In this document: piece by piece, positions 26,317-34,768 of the stretch
How positions within the stretch are numbered: the first letter of the stretch is position 1
Layout: each line of letters begins with the position of its first letter
NCBI GenBank assembly: GCA_955652395.1
Contig: CATPBJ010000182.1
Location: 1-40,292 of the forward strand
Source: an uncultured Terriglobales bacterium
GTDB taxonomy: Bacteria; Acidobacteriota; Terriglobia; Terriglobales; Acidobacteriaceae
Reading direction: 5' to 3'
Length of the DNA stretch: 40,292 bases
Notes under the pieces: generated by a model
The model's database searches: none
Told to the model about the DNA's origin: nothing
Seen by the model: only the letters and a program-made list of their open reading frames with translations
Position numbers and translations under genes: made by a program

Positions 26317-27339
26317 CTACGCCACCGGGTGGCGATAGTCCGCCGAATAGCGTCCGGTCGCATAGTGCTCCAGTTGCCGTTCAATGTCGTTCAGCAGCCC
26401 GCTCGCTCCGAAGCGAAATAATTCCGATCTCATCCAGGACGTGCCGAGCTCCTCTTTCATCAGCGCCAGCCATTCGATGGATTGCTTCGCGGTTCTGATC
26501 CCTCCCGCCGGTTTGAAGCCGACTGCCATTCCCGTTTCCTGAGCATATTCGCGAATAGCTCGTGTCATCACGAAGCCGACGGGCAACGTCGCGTTCGTGG
26601 GCTCCTTGCCGGTCGAAGTCTTGATGAAATCCGCGCCCGCCATCATGGCAACGAAGCTGGCCCGAGCCACGTTGCGCAGAGTAAGCAAATCCCCGGTGCC
26701 GAGAATCACTTTCATGTGCGCCGATCCACTCGCCTGTTTGAAGGCTGCGATCTCGTCGTAGAGCGCCTGCCACTTACCGCCGAAAACATGGGCGCGGGTT
26801 ATGACCACATCAATGTCATTTGCTCCCGCTTCCACCGAACGACGAATCTCCGCTACCCGCTCCGTCAGCGGAGACAGACCCGCGGGAAAGCCGGTGGAGA
26901 CAGCCGCCACCCGCACGCCGCTGCCTTCAAGCGCACGCACCGCGGTCTCGACAAAAGTGTGATACACGCAAACTGCGGCAACCTTGATATCCAGCTCTTC
27001 AATGCCCAGCCGCTTCACCAGATCATCCTGAATCGGATGCCGCGCCTTGGCACACAGGCGGCGCACTCGCTCCTCCGTATCATCCCCCGACAGCGTAGTG
27101 AGATCCATACAGGAGACGGCGCGCAACAGCCATGCCGCCTGCCATTCTTTTTTTACCGTGCGTCGGGCCACGTGGCTTTGCGCCCGGCGTTCGACCGCGC
27201 TCGTGTTGACCCGAACCTGCTGTACCCAGTCGAGGTTGAGAGGGATGCCACAGTTCGATATCAGCGGACGTCCGCCGAGCGTGGCGATGGGCCCGTGCGA
27301 GTCGGCGGCGAAAGTGTCCACGCCGGCGTGATCAGTCAT
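26317..27339 (-). CDS. deoC: deoxyribose-phosphate aldolase
   Basis: The protein has the DeoC TIM-barrel motifs: MDLTTL at strand 1, DIDVVI, MKVILGTGDL, ADFIKTSTGK with the Schiff-base lysine, and VGFKPAGGIRT with the second essential lysine. It cleaves 2-deoxyribose-5-phosphate to glyceraldehyde-3-phosphate and acetaldehyde. The start at 27339 (MTDHAGVDTF, 340 aa) was chosen over an upstream ATG at 27489 because a GGGGGCAG ribosome binding site lies about 10 nt before it and the extra 50 residues look non-coding. It precedes the tandem aldehyde dehydrogenase by 32 nt, so acetaldehyde produced here can be oxidised by the partner. An N-terminal extension of about 80 residues precedes the barrel. 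Confidence 0.88.
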   Translation of the reverse strand: MTDHAGVDTFAADSHGPIATLGGRPLISNCGIPLNLDWVQQVRVNTSAVERRAQSHVARRTVKKEWQAAWLLRAVSCMDLTTLSGDDTEERVRRLCAKARHPIQDDLVKRLGIEELDIKVAAVCVYHTFVETAVRALEGSGVRVAAVSTGFPAGLSPLTERVAEIRRSVEAGANDIDVVITRAHVFGGKWQALYDEIAAFKQASGSAHMKVILGTGDLLTLRNVARASFVAMMAGADFIKTSTGKEPTNATLPVGFVMTRAIREYAQETGMAVGFKPAGGIRTAKQSIEWLALMKEELGTSWMRSELFRFGASGLLNDIERQLEHYATGRYSADYRHPVA

Positions 27340-27558
27340 GTCGTTTGCTGCCCCCGTGGCGCGTTTTGTTCTCGACCGACATCGAAGCTTTGTGTACAAA
27401 CCAAGTCCTGCATTGCCGTCGGCGACTGTAATTGTACGGCAGTTGCGATCGAAAGAGTACACTGAGCCGGAACGGTCAGGCGCGGTCAATCTGGGCTTCC
27501 CCGCTCGCGAAGGTCCGCTCCAGGCTGCGCTTCGGTCGCCTTCGGTCGCACTTTGACC
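27340..27558. promoter_or_regulatory. divergent control region between deoC and the nucleoside hydrolase gene
   Basis: The non-coding region between the two start codons is about 290 nt. It contains a near-palindrome at 27389-27400 (TTTGT-GT-ACAAA), a possible operator for the deoC side. Near 27531-27550 is the tandem repeat linked to the plus-strand promoter. No regulator gene is adjacent, so the controlling protein is unknown. Confidence 0.35.
27531..27550. repeat. 10-nt tandem repeat upstream of the nucleoside hydrolase promoter
   Basis: Two adjacent copies of TTCGGTCGC followed by C or A (9 of 10 identical). The repeat ends exactly 8 nt before a perfect TTGACA. The same spacing and repeat length occur upstream of the ribokinase promoter, and both repeats place GTC every 10 nt on the transcribed-direction strand. 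Confidence 0.55.
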
Positions 27559-27588
27559 TTGACATTATTTCTGTTTGAAAGCTAGGCT
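27559..27588 (+). promoter_or_regulatory. sigma70-type promoter for the nucleoside hydrolase operon
   Basis: A perfect TTGACA (27559-27564), an 18-nt spacer and TAGGCT (27583-27588). Transcription would begin near 27595, about 35 nt before the TTG start of the nucleoside hydrolase. Confidence 0.5.
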
Positions 27589-27630
27589 ACGACGCTGCTT
27601 CGTGCGCGGAGAAACCAAATTCCGAAACCT

Positions 27631-28686
27631 TTGAAACTTTCAATTTTCCGGGTCGCACCTGTTGTAGCGTTGCTCGTACTTTGGCTGGCCAGTGCAACTC
27701 CCACCTCGGCTGCTGTAAAGAAGATCATTTTCGACACCGACCCCGGAACCGACGATGCTCTGGCACTGATGCTGGCGCTGAATTCACCAGAGCTGGACGT
27801 GCGCGCCATCACTGTAGTCCCGGGAAACGTGACGGCCAGTCAGGGTCTGGAGAATGCGTTGCGAATGGTTTCGCTGGCCAACCGATGCGATATTCCGATC
27901 GCGGCCGGAGCGCAGCATCCCCTTTTTCAGAAACTCATCACGGCTGAGTTCTGGCATGGCAAGAACGGTCTGGCGAATATCGAGCTGCCTCGCAGCAAGT
28001 GCAAAATGGATTCGCGATTCGGCCCCGACCTCATACTCCAGATGGTGCACGCGGCGCCGCATGAGATCACTTTGGTTCCCGTGGGGCCGTTGACCAACAT
28101 CGCGCTGGCGCTCCTCAAGGATCCCTCGATCGCTCCCTTGGTCAAAGAGGTCATCATTATGGGAGGGTCGATCTCAGGCGGCAATGTGAATGCATCGGCT
28201 GAGGCCAACATCTACAACGATCCTGAAGCTGCCCAGATCGTTTTCCGGGTGGGCTGGCCCTTGACCATGGTTGGACTGGACGTGGGCGACAAGACGCTTT
28301 TTTCCAAAAAATATCTCGACCAGTTAGGCCAGACCCATGGTCCAGTCAATGACTTTACCTATGCTGTTGGAAAATATCTGATCGATCTTTCCGCGCAGTT
28401 CGGATTGCCGGGCAGCCCAATGTATGATCCTCTCGCGGTCGGTGTGGCGATTGATGCCACGCTGGTCAAGTCCCCGGAGATGCACGTGGACGTCGAGACC
28501 CGCGGCGAGTTTACCCGGGGGGAAACCGTCGCCAATCGTCATGGCACGGTGGAGCGAAACGTGCTCCGCGGCGATCATTATGTGATTGAGGGCATCGACA
28601 AAGTCACGCCCAACGCCAAGGTCTGTGTCGATGTCGAGGCTGATCGTTTCCTGCAGCTTTTTGTTTCCAGAATTAAAGGTAAGTAA
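27631..28686 (+). CDS. exported inosine-uridine-preferring nucleoside hydrolase family protein
   Basis: A 351-aa protein starting at a TTG, the only start that gives a full Sec signal peptide (VVALLVLWLASATPTSA, cleavage near residue 27). The mature N-terminus has the family's Ca-binding fingerprint FDTDPGTDDALAL with Asp35, Asp37, Asp41 and Asp42. Later motifs include VPVGPLTNIALAL and EANIYNDPEAAQIVF, and YDPLAV near the C-terminus. These enzymes split ribonucleosides into base and ribose. The signal peptide implies action in the periplasm, with ribose or base then imported, possibly by the permease encoded 25 nt downstream. Intracellular ribokinase and DeoC lie across the divergent region. 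Confidence 0.88.
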   Translation: MKLSIFRVAPVVALLVLWLASATPTSAAVKKIIFDTDPGTDDALALMLALNSPELDVRAITVVPGNVTASQGLENALRMVSLANRCDIPIAAGAQHPLFQKLITAEFWHGKNGLANIELPRSKCKMDSRFGPDLILQMVHAAPHEITLVPVGPLTNIALALLKDPSIAPLVKEVIIMGGSISGGNVNASAEANIYNDPEAAQIVFRVGWPLTMVGLDVGDKTLFSKKYLDQLGQTHGPVNDFTYAVGKYLIDLSAQFGLPGSPMYDPLAVGVAIDATLVKSPEMHVDVETRGEFTRGETVANRHGTVERNVLRGDHYVIEGIDKVTPNAKVCVDVEADRFLQLFVSRIKGK

Positions 28687-28711
28687 GCAGGACAAAGCCG
28701 AAGGAGAACCC

Positions 28712-29692
28712 ATGTACACCCCACATAGTCTGGGAATTGCGCTGTTGATGATGATCACGAGTGCCATCTGCTGGGGTTCCTGGGCCAATACTTTCAAGGG
28801 CGTGAAGAATTACCGCTTTGAGCTCTTCTATTGGGACTACGCGCTGGGAATATTTCTGGTCTCGCTCATCCTCGCGTTCACCATGGGAAACACCTCGGCG
28901 AGCGATCCGGCAAGCTTTCTGAATAATGTTCATTCCGCCGATGGCTCTAACATTGTCTATATGCTGATCGCCGGCGCCATCTTCAATCTCGCCAACCTGC
29001 TGCTGGTCGCAGGAATTGACATGGCCGGACTCGCGGTGGCCTTCCCGGTCTCCATCGGGATTGCTTTGGTGGTCGGAGTGGTCTCCAGCTATGCGCTACA
29101 GCCCAGGGGCAACCTCGGTCTGCTGGGGGCGGGCGTGGCGTGCGCCGTGGTCGCGGTCATCCTGGACGGTAAGGCTTACGGAAGTCTGGCCAGCGCGGGG
29201 CGTTATGTCTCCAGGAAGAGCATCATTACCTGCATTGTCTCCGGAGTTCTTATGGGCCTCTGGGCGCCTTTCGTGACCCGGGCCATGACTCACGGCAATC
29301 CGCTGGGCCCTTATAGCGTGGCCGTGTTTCTCACCCTGGGCGCACTGTTCTCGTGCCTGATCTGGAACGTTTACTTCATGAAGAAACCGCTGGTCGGCGA
29401 GCCTGTCAGCTTCAGCGGCTACTTCAGCGGACCTCCGTCCGGACACGTTCTTGGTTTGCTCGGCGGATTTATCTGGGGCCTGGGCATGGTGTTCAACCTG
29501 GTCGCCGCGAGTTTTACGGGAGTGGCGATTTCGTACGCCATCGGCCAATCGGCGCCGATGGTGGCGGCGCTATGGGGTGTCCTGGCCTGGAAGGAATTCC
29601 AGGGTTCGGGCAGCCGGGCTAAAATATTTCTCGCTTGCATGTTCGTTTTTTATGCCCTGGCGATTCTGCTGGTGGCGCATGCGAACGGATAA
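28712..29692 (+). CDS. DMT-superfamily permease (GRP/ureide-permease-like)
   Basis: A 326-aa membrane protein with about ten hydrophobic segments in two similar halves. The opening SAICWGSWANTFKGVKNYRFELFYWDYALGIF is characteristic of a bacterial DMT group often labelled multidrug transporter, related to GRP sugar transporters and ureide permeases. The start at 28712 follows a GGAGAA ribosome binding site; an in-frame ATG at 28586 would add 42 non-membrane residues overlapping the hydrolase gene and is rejected. Between two exported nucleoside-cleaving enzymes, its likely cargo is ribose, a nucleobase or a deazapurine base such as queuine. This is inferred from context only. Confidence 0.8.
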   Translation: MYTPHSLGIALLMMITSAICWGSWANTFKGVKNYRFELFYWDYALGIFLVSLILAFTMGNTSASDPASFLNNVHSADGSNIVYMLIAGAIFNLANLLLVAGIDMAGLAVAFPVSIGIALVVGVVSSYALQPRGNLGLLGAGVACAVVAVILDGKAYGSLASAGRYVSRKSIITCIVSGVLMGLWAPFVTRAMTHGNPLGPYSVAVFLTLGALFSCLIWNVYFMKKPLVGEPVSFSGYFSGPPSGHVLGLLGGFIWGLGMVFNLVAASFTGVAISYAIGQSAPMVAALWGVLAWKEFQGSGSRAKIFLACMFVFYALAILLVAHANG

Positions 29693-29726
29693 ATTCCGAG
29701 CAACGCTCAGTTCTTGAAGGATACCC

Positions 29727-30827
29727 TTGCGAACCCCGGATCGACGCCAATTTCTCGAAGCGATTGCAACTGCCGGAGCGATGACCACGCTATCTGGAAC
29801 TATCGGCGCAGCCTCAAAGTCTTCCCCGGTGCGCTGGCCGAAGCTCACGGGCAGTCCGGTGTTGGACAGCCTACATCCTGTAATTGAGCACTCGCGCGAC
29901 GTCCGCACACATGTGGACAAGATCGTGGAAGTCGCTAACTGGATGGCCTATGAAGAGCTCCCCATGCCGGACTATCAGATGCCGTTCGATGTGGGGCAAG
30001 GCAGCGCTGATGACGTAATTGACTTCATACTCACCGCCGATTGCGTGGACACAGCCTTCACCGATTTTTCCACCCACGTGAAATTCCAGCTGGATTACGC
30101 CGGGCGACACTGGTCGGATTCCGATGCTCTCTTCGCCTGCATGAAACGGGCGCTGGACAACGGAACTCCGATTCTCGACGGCAAGTTCCTTGCCCAGGCG
30201 ACCCGGCCCGAACTCAAACGCATTTTCGCCGGCAACATCGAACTGCCCATGCTCGATGAAAAGCTGCACGTCTGGCGCCAGGTGGGCACGGTGTTGGCCG
30301 AAAAATACAACGGCCGCTTTCACAATTTTGTGAAATCCTGTCCGCCTCGCCTGTATGACAACGGCGCCGGAATCATCGATCGCATGGTGAAAGAGTTTCC
30401 CCGCTTTAACGACGTCAGCCAGTACGATGGCGCCACCATCAAGTTCTACAAGCTGCCTCAACTGGGAACCTGGTTTGTTTACTCGGCGTTAAGAAAGGGC
30501 AATCAGTTCCCTCTCGAAGACGTTGGCCAGATGACGGCCTTCGCCGACTACATCGTTCCTGTCGCATTGCGGCTTCTGGGAATCGTGAGTTACTCGGCCG
30601 AGCTTGAGCAGGTGATCAACACCTACCAGATGATTCCGCGCGACAGCCGGCAGGAGGTTGAAATCCGGGCCCACTGCATCTACGCCACGGCCCTGCTCTG
30701 CGAGGAGGTCAACAACATTCGTCCGCGGGAACAGCAGATCATCATTCCCCAGATCGACGCCCGCCTGTGGACCCACTACCACACCACCTGGTGGCCGCAT
30801 CATTTGACCAGAACGATCATGTACTGA
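29727..30827 (+). CDS. queuosine-salvage N-glycosylase (Qng1/DUF2419 family) with a twin-arginine signal
   Basis: A 366-aa protein. Residues about 43-366 match the Q_salvage family, whose human member releases queuine from queuosine 5'-phosphate. Shared segments include ALFACMKRALDNGTPILDGKFLA, MTAFADYIVPVALRLLGIVSYS (with Asp274), RDSRQEVEIRAH (RQEVEIR at 308-314) and the terminal RTIMY. Ahead of this is a Tat-type leader: DRRQFLE with Arg6-Arg7, then an Ala/Gly/Thr-rich h-region to about residue 30. The start is a TTG, supported by GAAGGA (29715-29720) 6 nt upstream; the next ATG would remove the twin arginines. It is the third gene of the exported nucleoside hydrolase operon. Family members I know are cytosolic, so export would be new. 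Confidence 0.85.
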   Translation: MRTPDRRQFLEAIATAGAMTTLSGTIGAASKSSPVRWPKLTGSPVLDSLHPVIEHSRDVRTHVDKIVEVANWMAYEELPMPDYQMPFDVGQGSADDVIDFILTADCVDTAFTDFSTHVKFQLDYAGRHWSDSDALFACMKRALDNGTPILDGKFLAQATRPELKRIFAGNIELPMLDEKLHVWRQVGTVLAEKYNGRFHNFVKSCPPRLYDNGAGIIDRMVKEFPRFNDVSQYDGATIKFYKLPQLGTWFVYSALRKGNQFPLEDVGQMTAFADYIVPVALRLLGIVSYSAELEQVINTYQMIPRDSRQEVEIRAHCIYATALLCEEVNNIRPREQQIIIPQIDARLWTHYHTTWWPHHLTRTIMY

Positions 30828-31020
30828 TCGCGACTCCCCCGGGCCGCGTGAACTATTCCTCTTTCTCTCGCCACCATCGCGAAGTTTGTGCGCCTGCCGT
30901 AAACTGTCGGGGCGCGGCCAGGGCACGCAGACCTGGCCCGCCGCCAGGGGGAAGCACCTCCGTGCCGCTGTACAAAGCCACACCGTTCGTATAGAAATTC
31001 GAATTGCGGTGGGAGCCAAC

Positions 31021-31857
31021 TTGTATTCCAGGCCCAAGACGCTCGACGGAGCAGTTCATGTACTGGCTCAAGATGGTGGGCAAATTCTGTCGGGCGGCAC
31101 AGACTTCTTCCCTGCGCTCGGTGATCGGCCCGCCCCTGATCGGGTTATTGACATCTCCGGCCTCACCGAAATCATAGGCATCAGAGTTGAACCTGACCAT
31201 ATTCGCATCGGCGGACTTACGACCTGGAGTCAACTGATCGCCACTCCTTTACCCCGATGCTTCGACGGCCTAAAGAGTGCGGCCCGAGAGATCGGCGGGA
31301 TACAGATACAGAATCGTGGCACAGTAGCCGGCAATCTCTGTAACGCGTCCCCTGCCGCTGACGGCGTGCCTCCTTTGTTAGCGCTCGACGCAGAAGTGGA
31401 ACTTGTCTCTGGGGCGGGAACCCGACGCGTGCGCCTGGCTGACTTCATAGTGGGAAATCGGAAGACGGTTCGGCGCCCCGATGAGATCCTGGCCAACGTA
31501 ATCGTTCCCCGTAGACTGGACGACGCCACATCTGCATTCTTAAAGCTCGGCGCCCGGCGCTATCTGGTGATTTCGATCGCTATGGTGGCGGCGGTAGTGA
31601 AGATGGACGAGGCTGGCCGGGTGGCCGAGACCAGGGTCGCTGTTGGCTCGTGCTCTGCTGCTGCGCGACGGCTCACGGCTCTCGAACACGCTTTGGTCGG
31701 TGTCCCGGCACGCACCGGACTGGGCGAAGGTGTCTTGCCGGAACATCTGGCACAGCTCTCACCCATAGATGACGTGCGCGCAACCGCGAATTACCGGAGC
31801 GATGCTGCCCTGACTCTGGTTGGGCGCGCCCTCGAGGCGTGCGTGGGGAGTTGCTGA
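31021..31857 (+). CDS. molybdenum hydroxylase FAD-binding subunit (XdhB/CoxM/NdhF type)
   Basis: A 278-aa protein with the FAD-binding PCMH fold of medium subunits. Motifs are ILSGGTDFFPALG near the N-terminus for the FAD pyrophosphate and IGGIQIQNRGTVAGNLCNASPAADGVPPLLALDAEVEL in the middle; a CO_deh_flav_C-like region ends it. The TTG at 31021 was chosen because GGGAG lies 6 nt upstream and the protein then begins at the usual point (LYSRPKTLDGAVHVLAQDGG). A longer frame to 30886 lacks any family sequence. It passes electrons from the FeS/Mo subunit to an acceptor. The next gene starts 1 nt after its stop. Confidence 0.87.
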   Translation: MYSRPKTLDGAVHVLAQDGGQILSGGTDFFPALGDRPAPDRVIDISGLTEIIGIRVEPDHIRIGGLTTWSQLIATPLPRCFDGLKSAAREIGGIQIQNRGTVAGNLCNASPAADGVPPLLALDAEVELVSGAGTRRVRLADFIVGNRKTVRRPDEILANVIVPRRLDDATSAFLKLGARRYLVISIAMVAAVVKMDEAGRVAETRVAVGSCSAAARRLTALEHALVGVPARTGLGEGVLPEHLAQLSPIDDVRATANYRSDAALTLVGRALEACVGSC

Positions 31858-31858
31858 T

Positions 31859-34747
31859 ATGGGCACGACGACTTCTCCCCTTCCTGGTCCTCAGACTTCG
31901 ATCGCGTTTTCAGTAAACGGAAAGAATGTAACTACCGCAGTCTCGCCCGCGGAGCGGCTCTCCAAAGTGCTTCGTGAACGGCTCGGGCTGACAGGAACCA
32001 AGGTCGGCTGCGACGCCGGAGACTGCGGGGCCTGCACTGTCCTCCTTGATGGTGAACCCGTCTGCTCCTGCCTGGTCGCAACCGGTCAGATCAAGGGACA
32101 TGAAATCACCACAGTGGAAGGACTCGCCACCCGCGCGCCTATCTTCGACCAGTTGCAGAAATCCTTCCTTCGCCTCGGGGCCGCGCAATGTGGCGCATGC
32201 ACGCCGGGCATGCTGGTATCAGCCACCGCTCTTCTGGAGCGCTGCGCCGCACCCAGCGAAGTCGACGTCATGGACGCGATTGGCGGCGTGCTCTGCCGCT
32301 GCACCGGCTATCGCAAGATCATTACCGCTGTACTCGAGGCTCGCTCCGGCAAGATCGCCGAACCATCGCCCTTGGCGGGCAACGCAGTGGGCTCCCGCCT
32401 CGTGCGTCTCGACGGACAGAGCAAGGTGGACGGCACGGAGATTTTCGGAGCAGACGAAATTCCTGCCGGAGCGTTGGTAGTCCGTGCCATCCGCAGCCCT
32501 TACCAGCGCGCGCGCTTCCATTTTGGCGAGCTTGACTCTTTCGTTGGGACGCACCCGGGAATCCACCGCGTTCTGACGGCGAAGGACATCCCCGGAGAGA
32601 ATCGTTACGGTGTAATTCCGCGTTTTGCCGACCAACCGGTCTTTGCTGAAGTTGAAACCCGATTCCGAGGTGAAGCTGTCGCCGCCGTGGTGGGCGAGGC
32701 AGAAGCCATCGAAGCACTGGACTATGCAACTTTTCCGGTCGCGTGGGAGGAGTTGCCCGCGCTTACCACGATTGCGGCCGCGCTGGCGCCTGGTGCCGAA
32801 CGCATCCATCCGCACCGCGAGAATAATGTGCTGGTCCGAGGCCGGGTGGTCCGGGGTGACGTGGAAAAAGCCCTGGCGGAATCTGATGTGGTTGTCGGAG
32901 ACGAATACGAGACGGGCTTTATCGAGCACGCCTACATCGAGCCGGAAGCCGGCTTTGCCCGGCGGGTAAACGATCAGATCGAGATTCAGGCCTGCACCCA
33001 GGCCCCCTATATGGATCGCGCCGATATCGCACAGATTCTCGGGATCGCTCCCGAGGCAGTGCGCATTATCCCGACGGCGGTTGGCGGCGGCTTTGGCGCC
33101 AAGCTTGACCTTTCCGTTCAGCCTTTCGTTGCGCTGGCCGCCTGGCATGTGCGCCAGCCCGTGCGAATGGTTTATTCCCGTTCCGAATCGATCGTCTCGA
33201 CCACCAAGCGCCACCCTTCGCACATCCGAGTTCGCGCGGGCGCGACTCGCGACGGCAAGTTGACGGCAATGGACTTCACCGCCGACTTCAACACCGGAGC
33301 CTACTCCTCCTGGGGGCCGACGGTTGCGGCGCGTGTTCCTGTCCACGCTTCCGGGCCCTACCACGTGCCGAACTATCGCGCGCTCACCAGGGCGGTGCAC
33401 ACGCATCTGGTGCCGGCGGGAGCATTCCGCGGTTTTGGCGTACCGCAAACGGCCATCGCGCAGGAGCAGCTTTACGATGACCTCGCCGACAAACTGTCCA
33501 TCGACCGACTGGAATTCCGCATCATGAACGCGCTGGACAATGAAACTCCCACCGTCACGGGCCAGGTTCTCAGCGAAGGAGTGGGCATCCGCGCCTGCTT
33601 CGAAGCGCTGCAACCCAGGTGGATAGCTGCTCGCGCTGAAGCTGCAGCTTTCAACACGAAAACCAGCGGCCCAGTTCGGAGGGGCGCGGGTGTCGCCGGC
33701 ATGTGGTATGGATGCGGCAACACTTCCCTGCCCAACCCTTCGACCATTCGCGTCGGATTGAAAGCAGACGGCCGCATTGCGCTGCACCAGGGCGCGGTGG
33801 ACATCGGACAGGGCTCCAACACCATCGTTACGCAAATTTGCGCAGACGCCCTCGGCGCTCCCATCGATCGCTTCGACCTTGTTTCCGGCGATACGTCAAT
33901 CACGCCCGACTGCGGCAAGACTTCAGCATCTCGCCAGACTTTTGTCACGGGCAAAGCCGCGTTTATGGCTGGAATCGAATTGCGCCGGGCCATCCTGCAC
34001 ATTGCTGATGCCTGTGAATGCGCGGTCATCACCTTCGAAAATGGCGCCGTCACGGTTAAAGCCGTCACGGTTAAAGAAGACGGTAAACAGCGCACTATCA
34101 GCCTGGGCGACCTGCTTCTGGACAAAAACGGCTACGTGCTGACCGGCGAGGCCACTTTTGATCCTCCCACAAGCCCGCTGGACGAAAACGGCCAAGGCAC
34201 GCCCTATGCTGTCTTTGGGTTCGGCGCCCACCTGGCGGAGATTGCCGTCGATACTGAACTGGGCACGGTGCGCGTGCTGAAGATCACCGCCTCGCACGAC
34301 GTCGGCAGGGCCATCAATCCAACGCTCATTGAGGGGCAAATCGAAGGTGGCGCGGCCCAAGGTTTAGGGATGGCGTTGATGGAGGAATTTTTCCCCGGCA
34401 AAGGCGAAAATCTTCATGACTACCTCATTCCGACTGCCGGCGACATGCCGCCGGTCGAGTCGATTCTCATCGAAGATGCTTCACCCATTGGCCCGTTCGG
34501 TGCTAAAGGGATCGGTGAGCAGGCTGTGATCCCGACTGCTCCCGCAATCCTCAACGCGATTCACGATGCGATTGGTGTACGCATTCGCCGCTTGCCCGCA
34601 ACCCCCGACCGCGTACGTGCCGCCATCCTGGACCTTGTAGCGCCGTCGTCCCGGCGGCCCGATGAGCGGGTAGGATGTGCGCGGGACAGCCGGCCGGACG
34701 CCGGCGTGGCAAGTGCCGGCGCGCGAACGGAACCGGAACGTGCGTGA
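31859..34747 (+). CDS. molybdenum hydroxylase with fused [2Fe-2S] and molybdopterin domains
   Basis: A 962-aa protein. Residues 12-160 are the small subunit: plant-type cluster Cys51, Cys56, Cys59 and Cys69/71, and the second cluster Cys111, Cys114, Cys146 and Cys148. The rest is the Mo-binding large subunit, with AVGGGFGAKLD and GAFRGFGVPQ for the cofactor and GAKGIGEQAVIP carrying the catalytic Glu. It hydroxylates a carbon next to nitrogen in an aromatic ring or oxidises an aldehyde. The linked 6-hydroxynicotinate-reductase-like gene favours an N-heterocycle. A 15-nt tandem duplication adds a second AVTVK, and the last 35 residues are an Arg/Gly/Ala-rich tail outside the family. GGGAG precedes the ATG at 31859. 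Confidence 0.87.
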   Translation: MGTTTSPLPGPQTSIAFSVNGKNVTTAVSPAERLSKVLRERLGLTGTKVGCDAGDCGACTVLLDGEPVCSCLVATGQIKGHEITTVEGLATRAPIFDQLQKSFLRLGAAQCGACTPGMLVSATALLERCAAPSEVDVMDAIGGVLCRCTGYRKIITAVLEARSGKIAEPSPLAGNAVGSRLVRLDGQSKVDGTEIFGADEIPAGALVVRAIRSPYQRARFHFGELDSFVGTHPGIHRVLTAKDIPGENRYGVIPRFADQPVFAEVETRFRGEAVAAVVGEAEAIEALDYATFPVAWEELPALTTIAAALAPGAERIHPHRENNVLVRGRVVRGDVEKALAESDVVVGDEYETGFIEHAYIEPEAGFARRVNDQIEIQACTQAPYMDRADIAQILGIAPEAVRIIPTAVGGGFGAKLDLSVQPFVALAAWHVRQPVRMVYSRSESIVSTTKRHPSHIRVRAGATRDGKLTAMDFTADFNTGAYSSWGPTVAARVPVHASGPYHVPNYRALTRAVHTHLVPAGAFRGFGVPQTAIAQEQLYDDLADKLSIDRLEFRIMNALDNETPTVTGQVLSEGVGIRACFEALQPRWIAARAEAAAFNTKTSGPVRRGAGVAGMWYGCGNTSLPNPSTIRVGLKADGRIALHQGAVDIGQGSNTIVTQICADALGAPIDRFDLVSGDTSITPDCGKTSASRQTFVTGKAAFMAGIELRRAILHIADACECAVITFENGAVTVKAVTVKEDGKQRTISLGDLLLDKNGYVLTGEATFDPPTSPLDENGQGTPYAVFGFGAHLAEIAVDTELGTVRVLKITASHDVGRAINPTLIEGQIEGGAAQGLGMALMEEFFPGKGENLHDYLIPTAGDMPPVESILIEDASPIGPFGAKGIGEQAVIPTAPAILNAIHDAIGVRIRRLPATPDRVRAAILDLVAPSSRRPDERVGCARDSRPDAGVASAGARTEPERA
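34046..34075. repeat. 15-nt perfect tandem duplication inside the Mo hydroxylase gene
   Basis: Two identical copies of GCCGTCACGGTTAAA (34046-34060 and 34061-34075) keep the frame and give AVTVKAVTVK. The site is a surface-type linker before EDGKQRTISLGDLLL, so it is probably harmless and recent. Confidence 0.9.
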
Positions 34748-34768
34748 AGACCACTGTCTGGAGCAGGT

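Noticed and set aside
27340-27489. Longer start for deoC
   Set aside because: The added 50 residues are Arg/Gly/Ala-rich without family similarity and would cover the probable control region; the ATG at 27339 has a good ribosome binding site.
28586-28711. Longer start for the DMT permease
   Set aside because: The extra 42 residues overlap the nucleoside hydrolase gene, are not membrane-like, and a good ribosome binding site precedes the ATG at 28712.
32219-33835. 538-codon open frame on the minus strand inside the Mo hydroxylase gene
   Set aside because: It is a shadow of a GC-rich coding region; the plus-strand frame has intact catalytic and cluster motifs.
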